Shown here in pieces: positions 57,131 to 64,000 of a stretch of 64,000 bases of DNA. Position numbers and translations under genes: made by a program. The notes below the pieces were generated by a model. It saw only the letters and a program-made list of their open reading frames with translations, was not told the DNA's origin and ran no database searches. Source of the DNA: Candidatus Microbacterium colombiense (GTDB lineage Bacteria; Actinomycetota; Actinomycetes; Actinomycetales; Microbacteriaceae); assembly GCA_029203165.1 (NCBI GenBank), contig CP119308.1:1116001-1180000 (forward strand), given 5' to 3'. How positions within the stretch are numbered: the stretch's first letter is position 1; each line of letters begins with the position of its first letter.

Positions 57131-58804
57131 ATGCACCACTCAGTCATGCGTCGGCGAGGACTCATCGCCGTCACCGGAGCGACGCTCGCAGCACTCGTGC
57201 TCGCGGGTTGCGTCGCCAGCGATCGTGGCGACGACGCGGGGGAGGGATCAGGCGATGTCGACGGCACGTTCGTCTTCGCCGCATCCTCCGATCCGGCCAG
57301 CCTCGACCCCGCGTTCGCGCAGGACGGCGAGAGCTTCCGCGTCTCCCGTCAGATCTTCGAAGGTCTCGTCGGCACCGAGCCCGGCACCGCAGACCCCGCC
57401 CCGCTCCTCGCCGAGAGCTGGAAGTCGTCCGATGACGGCATGTCCCACACGTTCGCTCTGAAGGAGGACGTGACGTTCCAGGACGGCACCCCGTTCAACG
57501 CCGAGGCCGTGTGCGTGAACTTCGACCGCTGGTTCAACTGGACCGGTCTCGCCGCGTCCGAGGCATTCGGCTACTACTACAACAAGCTCTTCAAGGGCTA
57601 CGCGTCGAACGCCGCCGACGCCGTCTACAAGTCGTGCACGCCGGACGGCGACTACTCGGTCACGATCGAGCTCAACAAGCCGTTCGCCGGTTTCGTGGCC
57701 TCCCTGTCGCTGCCCTCCTTCGGGATGCAGAGTCCTTCGGCCATGCAGGAGTTCGGAGCGGACGACGTGAGTGGTTCCGCTGAGGCCCCCGTGCTGTCGG
57801 AATACGCGACAGCGCACCCGGTCGGCACCGGCCCGTACCAGTTCGAGGAATGGGCACCGGGCGAGCAGGTCACCCTGAAGTCCTACGCCGACTACTGGGG
57901 CGACAAGGGACAGATCGACCAGATCATCTTCCGCACGATCGACGACCCGACCGCTCGCCGCCAGGCGTTGGAGTCCGGCTCGATCGACGGCTACGACCTG
58001 GTCGGTCCGGCCGACACCAAGGCGCTCGAGGACGACGGGTTCACGATGGTGTCGCGTCCTCCGTTCACGATCCTCTACCTGGCGTTCAACCAGGCGGTTC
58101 CCGCCCTGCAGGACCCCAAGGTCCGTGAGGCGCTGTCGTACGCGATCGACAAGGATGCGCTGATCACCCAGGTGCTCCCGGAGGGTACGCAGAAGGCGAT
58201 CGAGTTCCTGCCCGAGGTCGTCAACGGCTACAACCCGGATGTCACGACCTATGACTACGACCCCGAGAAGGCCAAGTCGCTGCTCGCCGAGGCCGGCTAC
58301 GACGAGGCGAACCCGCTGAAGCTGGACTTCAACTACCCGGTCAACGTCTCGCGTCCCTACATGCCGGACCCCGAGCAGATCTTCACCGTGCTCTCCACGC
58401 AGCTCGCCGATGTGGGCGTCGAGACCACCCCGGTCTCCGAGGAGTGGGTCGAATACCTCGACCGCACCACGGGCACCTCGGATCACGGCATCCACCTGCT
58501 CGGCTGGACCGGCGACTACAACGACACCGACAACTTCGTCGGCGTCTTCTTCGGTCAGAAGAGCTCCGAGTGGGGCTTCGACAACCCCGAGCTGTTCCAG
58601 AAGCTGGCTGACGCCCGCGGCGTCTCCAACCTCGACGAGCAGAGCGCGCTGTACGAGGAGATCAACGAGGATGTCGCGACCTTCATCCCCGGTGTCCCGC
58701 TCGCGCACCCGGCGCCGACCCTGGCGTTCGACCCGCGCGTGAAGAGCTACCCGGCCAGCCCCGTGAACGACGAGGTCTTCACCGACATCGTCCTCACCAA
58801 GTAG
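57131..58804 (+). CDS. oligopeptide/dipeptide-binding lipoprotein (family 5)
   Basis: A 557-residue DppA/OppA-type solute-binding protein. Lipobox VLAGC (Cys27). The family 5 blocks are clear: ASSDPASLDPAFAQDGESFRVSRQIFEGLV, AESWKSSDDGMSHTFALKEDVTFQDGTPF, GTGPYQFEEWAPGEQVTLK and FLPEVVNGYNPDVTTYDYDPEKAKSLLAEAGY. It binds peptides or a related solute outside the cell. Two cysteines in the mature protein (AVCVNF, YKSCTP) could form a disulfide. A 14-bp-stem hairpin separates it from the permease gene. Confidence 0.95.
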   Translation: MHHSVMRRRGLIAVTGATLAALVLAGCVASDRGDDAGEGSGDVDGTFVFAASSDPASLDPAFAQDGESFRVSRQIFEGLVGTEPGTADPAPLLAESWKSSDDGMSHTFALKEDVTFQDGTPFNAEAVCVNFDRWFNWTGLAASEAFGYYYNKLFKGYASNAADAVYKSCTPDGDYSVTIELNKPFAGFVASLSLPSFGMQSPSAMQEFGADDVSGSAEAPVLSEYATAHPVGTGPYQFEEWAPGEQVTLKSYADYWGDKGQIDQIIFRTIDDPTARRQALESGSIDGYDLVGPADTKALEDDGFTMVSRPPFTILYLAFNQAVPALQDPKVREALSYAIDKDALITQVLPEGTQKAIEFLPEVVNGYNPDVTTYDYDPEKAKSLLAEAGYDEANPLKLDFNYPVNVSRPYMPDPEQIFTVLSTQLADVGVETTPVSEEWVEYLDRTTGTSDHGIHLLGWTGDYNDTDNFVGVFFGQKSSEWGFDNPELFQKLADARGVSNLDEQSALYEEINEDVATFIPGVPLAHPAPTLAFDPRVKSYPASPVNDEVFTDIVLTK

Positions 58805-58828
58805 GTCCGACCGACTGAGATGCCCGAA

Positions 58829-58859
58829 CCCGGCCCCCGCGCGACGCGCGGGGGCCGGG
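58829..58859 (+). terminator. intra-operon hairpin after the peptide-binding protein gene
   Basis: CCCGGCCCCCGCGC (58829-58842) pairs perfectly with GCGCGGGGGCCGGG (58846-58859) around GAC. It follows the binding-protein stop by 25 nt and precedes the permease start by about 30 nt. It probably stops or pauses part of transcription, and stabilises the upstream mRNA, so that binding protein exceeds permease. Confidence 0.85.
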
Positions 58860-58891
58860 CGACGCGTCCCCTCTGATCAACGGAGATCTTC

Positions 58892-59896
58892 TTGTTGCGC
58901 ACCATCGGCAGGCGACTGCTGTTCCTCATCCCCACCCTGCTCGGCCTCAGCATCCTGCTGTTCGCCTGGGTCAGGGCCCTTCCCGGCGGCCCGGCCGTCG
59001 CTCTTCTCGGCGAGAAGGCGACTCCGGAGGCCATCGCCCGAGTCAACGAGCTCTACGGCTTCAACAAGCCGCTCATCGAGCAGTACTTCATCTGGATCGG
59101 ACGTCTCCTGCAGGGAGACTTCGGAACCTCGATCCAGACCAACCGCCCCGTCGTCGACGAGTTCCTGCGACGGTTCCCCGCGACCCTCGAGCTGAGCGTC
59201 GTCGCGCTGATCTTCGCGATCGGCGTCGGCGTCCCCCTCGGGTACTGGGCCGCCCGCCGGCACGGCAAGTTCAGCGACCACGCGTCCGTGGTGCTGAGCC
59301 TGGTCGGCATCACCATCCCGGTGTTCTTCCTGGCGTTCATCCTCAAGTACGTCTTCGCGGTCCAGTTGGGCTGGTTGCCGTCGGACGGACGACAGAATCC
59401 ACGGATCGATGCCACCCATCCCACGGGCTTCTACGTGTGGGACGGCATCATCACGGGCGAGTTCGACGCCTCCTGGGATGCGCTCCTGCATCTCGTGCTG
59501 CCCGCGCTCGCACTCGGCACGATCCCGCTCGCGATCATCGTGCGCATCACGAGGGCGAGCGTCCTCGAGGTGCAGAACGCGGATTACGTGCGAACGGGTC
59601 GCGCGAAGGGCGTCGGATCGTCGACGCTGCGCAACCACTTCATCCTGCGCAACGCCATGCTGCCCGTGATCACGACGATCGGCCTGCAGACCGGTCTTCT
59701 CATCTCGGGGGCGGTGCTCACCGAGACGGTGTTCGCCTTCCCGGGCATCGGATCGTTCCTCGCCCGGGCGATCTTCACGCGTGACTTCCCTGTGCTGCAG
59801 GGATTCATCATCTTCATCGCGATCGCCTACGCCCTGATCAACCTGGCCGTCGACGTGTCGTACAGCTTCATCGATCCGAGAGTGAGGGTGCAGTGA
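58892..59896 (+). CDS. peptide ABC transporter permease, DppB-like
   Basis: A 334-residue permease with the DppB/OppB layout: RTIGRRLLFLIPTLLGLSILLFAWVRALPGGPA at the N-terminus, EQYFIWIGRLLQGDFGTSIQTNRPVVDEFLRRFPATLELSV, and the EAA loop DYVRTGRAKGVGSSTLRNHFILRNAMLPVITTIGLQ. TTG start at 58892 or the adjacent 58895, with GGAGA about 8 nt upstream. Pairs with the following DppC-like permease. Confidence 0.95.
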   Translation: MLRTIGRRLLFLIPTLLGLSILLFAWVRALPGGPAVALLGEKATPEAIARVNELYGFNKPLIEQYFIWIGRLLQGDFGTSIQTNRPVVDEFLRRFPATLELSVVALIFAIGVGVPLGYWAARRHGKFSDHASVVLSLVGITIPVFFLAFILKYVFAVQLGWLPSDGRQNPRIDATHPTGFYVWDGIITGEFDASWDALLHLVLPALALGTIPLAIIVRITRASVLEVQNADYVRTGRAKGVGSSTLRNHFILRNAMLPVITTIGLQTGLLISGAVLTETVFAFPGIGSFLARAIFTRDFPVLQGFIIFIAIAYALINLAVDVSYSFIDPRVRVQ

Positions 59897-59945
59897 TGAC
59901 TCTCCGCACCGCTCGACAGCGCACAGCTCGAAAGGAGGTCGCGTC

Positions 59946-60896
59946 ATGAGCGTCGCACTTCCTCCTGCCCAGGGTGGCGGGATCATCGACACCGTCGCCA
60001 TCGCCCAGGCCGATCTGAAGGACGGCCCCGGCGGCTTCTGGCGCGATGTGTTCCGCCGCCTGCGTCGCAATCCGACCGCATGGGTCGGGGCGGGCATCGT
60101 CCTGCTCTTCATCCTCGTGGCGGGGCTGGCGCCCCTGATCGCCCCGTATCCGGAGACCGCGCTGCCGGGGGCGAAATTCATCACCCCGACGCACATCCCC
60201 GGACCCGGTGAGCTGCCCGAGTTCCCGCTCGGACTCGACCGCTTCGGCGGAGACGTGCTGTCGAAACTCATCTGGGGTGCGCAGGCCTCTCTGCTCATCG
60301 GTGTGATCTCGACCGCGCTCGGCCTCGTCGGCGGCATGCTGCTCGGCCTGCTCGCCGGCACCTTCGGGGGCTGGGTCGACACGCTCATCATGCGCGTCGT
60401 CGACATCATCCTCTCGGTGCCGAACCTGCTGCTGGCGGTGTCGATCGCGGCGATCCTGGGGCAGACGCCCTTCGCGGTCATGATCGCGATCGGTGCCTCG
60501 CAGGTGCCGATCTTCGCCCGTCTGCTGCGCGCATCCATGCTGCAGCAACGCTCCAGCGACTACGTGCTCTCGGCGCAGACCCTGGGTCTGGGACGAGGCT
60601 CGATCACGATGTCGCACGTGCTCCCGAACGCGATCGGACCGGTGATCGTGCAGGGAACCCTCACGCTCGCCACGGCCGTCATCGACGCCGCGGCACTCTC
60701 GTTCCTCGGCCTCGGCGGAGGGCGACCGGAGACGGCGGAATGGGGGCGCATGCTCACCTACGCGCAGGCCGAACTGGCGATCGCTCCGTGGTTGGCGTTC
60801 CTCCCCGGTATCTGCATCGCGGTCACCGCGCTCGGCTTCACCCTGTTCGGTGAAGCGCTGCGCGAAGCCATGGACCCGAGGACGAGGGCGCGATGA
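59946..60896 (+). CDS. peptide ABC transporter permease, DppC-like
   Basis: A 316-residue permease: an N-terminal soluble arm, then RNPTAWVGAGIVLLFILVAGLAPLIAPY, HIPGPGELPEFPLGLDRFGGDVLSKLIWGAQASL, and the EAA loop RSSDYVLSAQTLGLGRGSITMSHVLPNAIGPVIVQGTL. A near-perfect Shine-Dalgarno AAAGGAGGT (59931-59939) precedes the ATG by 6 nt, the strongest in this operon. Its stop overlaps the ATPase gene start. Confidence 0.96.
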   Translation: MSVALPPAQGGGIIDTVAIAQADLKDGPGGFWRDVFRRLRRNPTAWVGAGIVLLFILVAGLAPLIAPYPETALPGAKFITPTHIPGPGELPEFPLGLDRFGGDVLSKLIWGAQASLLIGVISTALGLVGGMLLGLLAGTFGGWVDTLIMRVVDIILSVPNLLLAVSIAAILGQTPFAVMIAIGASQVPIFARLLRASMLQQRSSDYVLSAQTLGLGRGSITMSHVLPNAIGPVIVQGTLTLATAVIDAAALSFLGLGGGRPETAEWGRMLTYAQAELAIAPWLAFLPGICIAVTALGFTLFGEALREAMDPRTRAR

Positions 60897-62581
60897 CCGC
60901 CGCGAAGGAGAATCAGATGTCGAATGCACGCCTGCTGTCGGTGCAGAACCTCGCGGTGGACTTCACCACGATGGACGGCGTCGTTCACGCCGTCGAGGGC
61001 GTCGACCTCGAGATCGCGGCCGGTCAGACCGTCGCGATCGTGGGGGAGTCCGGATCGGGCAAATCCACCACGGCGATGGCGATCATCGGACTGCTCGCGG
61101 GCGGCGGGCGTGTGGCCGCCGGGAGCATCCGCCTCGACGGGAAGGAGATCGCGCACGCGCCGGAGCACGAGCTGCGGTCGATCCGCGGGCGCGACATCGG
61201 TCTGGTCCCGCAGGATCCGATGTCGAACCTGAACCCGGTGGCCAAGATCGGCACCCAGGTCGCCGAGACGCTGCTCGCGCACGGGCTGGCCACGCGCCAG
61301 AACGTGCAGCAGAAGGTCGTCGAGGCTCTCACCGCGGCCGGCCTGCCGGATCCGGAGCGCCGGGCGAAGCAGTACCCGCACGAGTTCTCCGGTGGCATGC
61401 GACAGCGTGCGCTCATCGCGATCGGCCTGGCGTGCAAGCCCCGGCTGCTGATCGCCGACGAGCCGACCAGCGCGCTCGACGTGACGGTGCAGCAGACGAT
61501 CCTCGACCAGATCGGAGCCATGACCCGCGACCTCGGGACGGCGGTGCTGCTGATCACGCACGACCTCGGCCTCGCGGCCGAGCGTGCGGAGCGCGTGATC
61601 GTGATGCACCGGGGCAAGGTGGTGGAGCAGGGGGATGCGCGACAGATCCTCGAGTCCCCGCAGCATCCGTACACGCAGTCGCTCGTGAAGGCGGCCCCAT
61701 CGGTCGCCGCTGCGCGACTGCGCCCGGAGGCGTTCCGCGTCGAGGATCGGCCTGCGGCGGATGCCGCGCCGGATGATGCCCCGGCGGCGCCCGCCGACAA
61801 CATCGTCGAGATCGAGAACCTCACGAAGGTCTACCCCGTGCGCGGGCAGAAGGAGGACTTCGTCGCCGTGAACGACGTCTCGCTCGCGATCCCACGCGGC
61901 GAGACGGTGGCGATCGTGGGGGAGTCGGGTTCCGGGAAGACGACCACGGCGCGCATGCTGCTCAAGGTGATCGAGCCGACCAGCGGGCTGATCCGGTTCG
62001 AGGGGAAGGACGTGTCGTCGCTCAGCAAAGCGGACACGAAGGACTTCCGTCAGCGCGTGCAGCCGATCTTCCAGGACCCATACTCGAGCCTCAACCCGAT
62101 GTTCACGATCGAACGACTCATATCCGAGCCGCTCGACTTCTATCGGCGGGGGAGCAGTACCGAACGCCGTGCCCGCGTGCGGCAGCTGCTCGACGACGTG
62201 GCGCTGCCGCAGTCGATGCTGCGGCGCTACCCCTCGGAGCTCTCGGGCGGGCAGCGGCAGCGCGTCGCGATCGCCCGGGCGCTGGCGCTCTCGCCCGACC
62301 TGATCGTGTGCGATGAGCCGGTGTCGGCGCTCGACGTGCTGGTGCAGGACCAGATCCTGACGCTGCTCGGCGACCTGCAGCGCGAGTACGGGCTGAGCTA
62401 CCTGTTCATCTCGCACGACCTCGCGGTGGTCCGACTGATCAGCGACTACGTGTGCGTGATGAAGGACGGCGCGCTCGTGGAGGCCGCCTCGTCGGAGGAG
62501 ATCTTCACGAATGCGCGCGACCCGTACACGCGGCGTCTGCTCGCCTCGATCCCCGGGAACGAGCTGAACATCGCCTCCTGA
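60893..62581 (+). CDS. fused dual ATP-binding protein of the peptide importer (DppD-DppF type)
   Basis: A 562-residue protein with two complete ATPase units in one chain. Unit 1: Walker A GESGSGKST (51-59), signature SGGMRQRALIAIGLA, Walker B LLIADEPTSALDVT. Unit 2: Walker A GESGSGKTT (about 342), signature LSGGQRQRVAIARAL, Walker B LIVCDEPVSALDV. Each has the oligopeptide-transporter C-terminal motif (HPYTQSLVKAAP; DPYTRRLLASIPG). The ATG at 60893 overlaps the DppC stop; a second ATG at 60917, with AAGGAG 6 nt before it, is equally plausible. Confidence 0.95.
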   Translation: MTAAKENQMSNARLLSVQNLAVDFTTMDGVVHAVEGVDLEIAAGQTVAIVGESGSGKSTTAMAIIGLLAGGGRVAAGSIRLDGKEIAHAPEHELRSIRGRDIGLVPQDPMSNLNPVAKIGTQVAETLLAHGLATRQNVQQKVVEALTAAGLPDPERRAKQYPHEFSGGMRQRALIAIGLACKPRLLIADEPTSALDVTVQQTILDQIGAMTRDLGTAVLLITHDLGLAAERAERVIVMHRGKVVEQGDARQILESPQHPYTQSLVKAAPSVAAARLRPEAFRVEDRPAADAAPDDAPAAPADNIVEIENLTKVYPVRGQKEDFVAVNDVSLAIPRGETVAIVGESGSGKTTTARMLLKVIEPTSGLIRFEGKDVSSLSKADTKDFRQRVQPIFQDPYSSLNPMFTIERLISEPLDFYRRGSSTERRARVRQLLDDVALPQSMLRRYPSELSGGQRQRVAIARALALSPDLIVCDEPVSALDVLVQDQILTLLGDLQREYGLSYLFISHDLAVVRLISDYVCVMKDGALVEAASSEEIFTNARDPYTRRLLASIPGNELNIAS

Positions 62582-62586
62582 GGCCC

Positions 62587-62650
62587 CGCCCGTCGAGGAA
62601 CCACGTATGCCGCGAGACATCGCGCCACACGTGGTTTCTCGACGCGGGCG
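62587..62650 (+). terminator. long hairpin ending the peptide importer operon
   Basis: CGCCCGTCGAGGAACCACGT (62587-62606) pairs, with one mismatch and two bulged bases, with the segment 62629-62650 ending in TTTCTCGACGCGGGCG; CGCGAGACATCGCG forms a small inner hairpin in the loop. It starts 6 nt after the ATPase stop. The size is more like a REP-type element than a simple terminator. Confidence 0.7.
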
Positions 62651-62711
62651 TGGTGTGTCGACGATCGAGGATGCCAATACCGCAGCATCCGACATTGGTC
62701 AAGGACTGAGC

Positions 62712-62740
62712 TTGCCATGTCGCAGAATCGTGCGTATAGT
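62712..62740 (+). promoter_or_regulatory. rpoB promoter
   Basis: -35 TTGCCA (62712-62717), 17-bp spacer, -10 TATAGT (62735-62740) with a TG two bases before it. It predicts a start near 62747 and a leader of about 120 nt, which contains a short CCC/GGG hairpin near 62837-62850 and ends in the Shine-Dalgarno ACGGAGGTT. Confidence 0.85.
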
Positions 62741-62865
62741 TGGTAGTTGCGCTCGTTTCTCCCTGCCCTCATATGGTGGTCGGCATCTGTTGAGTCTTTG
62801 AGCGCACACTCCACCTGACGACAAAGGAATCGAGAAGCCCTGCGGGGCTCACGGAGGTTATTCCC

Positions 62866-64000
62866 TTGGCTGCTGCTCGCAACGCATCCACATCCACCAC
62901 CACCAAGAACGGACGCGGAGCTTCCCGTCTTTCGTTCGCCAAGATCTCCGACACGCTGACGGTCCCTGACCTTCTCGCACTGCAGACCGAGTCCTTCGGT
63001 TGGCTCGTCGGTAACGACGCCTGGAAGGCGCGCGTTGCCGAGGCCAAGAAGGCCGGCCGCACCGACGTGAACGAGAACAGCGGCCTCGGCGAGATCTTCG
63101 AGGAGATCTCCCCGATCGAGGACCTCGGCGAGACGATGCAGCTGTCGTTCACGAACCCGTACCTCGAGCCGGAGAAGTACTCGATCGAGGAGTGCAAGGA
63201 GCGTGGCAAGACCTACGCCGCTCCGCTGTACGTCGAGGCCGAGTTCATGAACCACCTCACGGGTGAGATCAAGACGCAGACGGTCTTCATGGGCGACTTC
63301 CCGCTCCAGACCGGCAAGGGCACGTTCATCATCAACGGCTCCGAGCGCGTCGTCGTGTCGCAGCTCGTGCGCTCGCCCGGTGTCTACTTCGACAAGACCC
63401 CCGACAAGACGTCCGACAAGGACATCGTGTCGGCGCGCGTCATCCCGAGCCGTGGTGCATGGCTCGAGTTCGAGATCGACAAGCGCGACCAGGTCGGCGT
63501 GCGCGTCGACCGCAAGCGCAAGCAGTCCGTCACCGTGTTCCTCAAGGCGCTGGGCATGACCAGCGAGGAGATCCTCGCGGAGTTCGCCGGCTACACCTCG
63601 ATCGAGGAGACGCTCGCGAAGGACACCATCGTCACGAAGGAAGATGCGCTCCGCGACATCTACCGCAAGCTGCGTCCGGGCGAGCAGGTCGCCGCCGAGG
63701 CCGCCCGTGCGCTGCTGGACAACTTCTACTTCAACCCGAAGCGCTACGACCTGGCGAAGGTGGGTCGATACAAGATCAACCACAAGCTCGGTCTCGACCA
63801 GCCGCTGAACTCGTCGGTGCTGACCGTCGAGGACATCGTCGCGACGATCAAGTACCTCGTGCGTCTGCACGCCGGTACCGAAGAGACGTTCTCGGGCATC
63901 CGCTCGGGCAAGAAGGCCGAGATCCGTCTCGCGACCGACGACATCGACAACTTCGGCAACCGTCGTATCCGCGCGGTGGGCGAGCTCATCCAGAACCAGG
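62866..64000 (+). CDS. rpoB: RNA polymerase beta subunit, 3'-truncated by the window edge
   Basis: First 378 residues of RpoB. After a Thr/Ser-rich start the sequence matches actinobacterial RpoB: RLSFAKISDTLTVPDLLALQTESFGWLVG, ETMQLSFTNPYLEPEKYSIEECKERGKTYAAPLYV, TQTVFMGDFPLQTGKGTFIINGSERVVVSQLVRSPGVYFD, and IVATIKYLVRLHAG. The rifampicin region lies beyond the window. TTG start at 62866, preceded by ACGGAGGTT about 6 nt upstream. Codons are almost all C/G-ending, as expected for a highly expressed gene. It is transcribed from its own promoter; the ribosomal protein genes often found upstream are not here. Confidence 0.97.
   Translation, partial: MAAARNASTSTTTKNGRGASRLSFAKISDTLTVPDLLALQTESFGWLVGNDAWKARVAEAKKAGRTDVNENSGLGEIFEEISPIEDLGETMQLSFTNPYLEPEKYSIEECKERGKTYAAPLYVEAEFMNHLTGEIKTQTVFMGDFPLQTGKGTFIINGSERVVVSQLVRSPGVYFDKTPDKTSDKDIVSARVIPSRGAWLEFEIDKRDQVGVRVDRKRKQSVTVFLKALGMTSEEILAEFAGYTSIEETLAKDTIVTKEDALRDIYRKLRPGEQVAAEAARALLDNFYFNPKRYDLAKVGRYKINHKLGLDQPLNSSVLTVEDIVATIKYLVRLHAGTEETFSGIRSGKKAEIRLATDDIDNFGNRRIRAVGELIQNQ

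Overview
The window reads as chromosomal DNA of a high-GC Gram-positive bacterium of the Microbacteriaceae, most likely Microbacterium. The reasons are the GC-rich third codon positions, many GTG/TTG starts, many apparently leaderless genes, menaquinone genes, a system II cytochrome c maturation operon that resembles the mycobacterial Rv0525-Rv0529 order, and actinobacterial families (DUF6325, SHOCT, DUF3054, LCP, MMPL, YhgE/Pip). No integrase, transposase, CRISPR array, rRNA or tRNA gene was found. The window starts inside a TauE/SafE gene and ends inside rpoB.

Layout. 0-3.7 kb: TauE/SafE exporter, aspS, DUF5684 protein, histidine phosphatase. 3.7-13.1 kb: an accessory block with a MerR/disulfide-reductase pair, a small unknown ORF facing a gamma-butyrolactone-receptor-like TetR gene, and a LacI-controlled sugar operon (binding protein, two permeases, clan GH-J glycosidase, serine hydrolase). 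13.2-17.4 kb: resA-ccdA-resB-ccsB. The phosphatase that accompanies this operon in mycobacteria sits on the far side of the accessory block, so the block looks like an insertion. 17.4-23 kb: orphan LuxR-type regulator, SLC13-type permease, AbgT transporter with leucyl aminopeptidase. 23.1-26.5 kb: an uncharacterised five-gene unit (DUF6325, SHOCT, PLDc_N-SHOCT, membrane protein, membrane alpha/beta hydrolase). 26.6-36.2 kb: three exporter/regulator units (YhgE + MMPL with TetR; MFS with XRE-cupin; TetR with MFS).

36.2-41.5 kb: menaquinone genes menC, menB and menE, interrupted by a PadR-HAAS pair, then a methyltransferase. 41.5-45.7 kb: two-component system plus FtsX-type ABC transporter. 45.8-50.4 kb: ComB-like phosphatase, DUF3054, SprT, TPR, spermidine-synthase-like and LCP genes. 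50.4-57 kb: amino-sugar or disaccharide island (CUT1 importer without its own ATPase, NagZ, RpiR regulator, PfkB kinase). 57-62.6 kb: oligopeptide/dipeptide importer with fused ATPases. 62.6 kb on: rpoB with a clear promoter.

Two architectural themes recur. Many first-in-operon genes show a TAnnnT or CAnnnT box exactly 6-7 nt before the start codon and no Shine-Dalgarno sequence, as expected for leaderless mRNAs; I used this to choose several starts. At four genes the last codons and the stop codon are repeated in tandem just downstream. Almost every regulator gene has a palindrome or direct repeat at a position that fits an operator. All functional calls rest on motif reading alone; no database search was possible.
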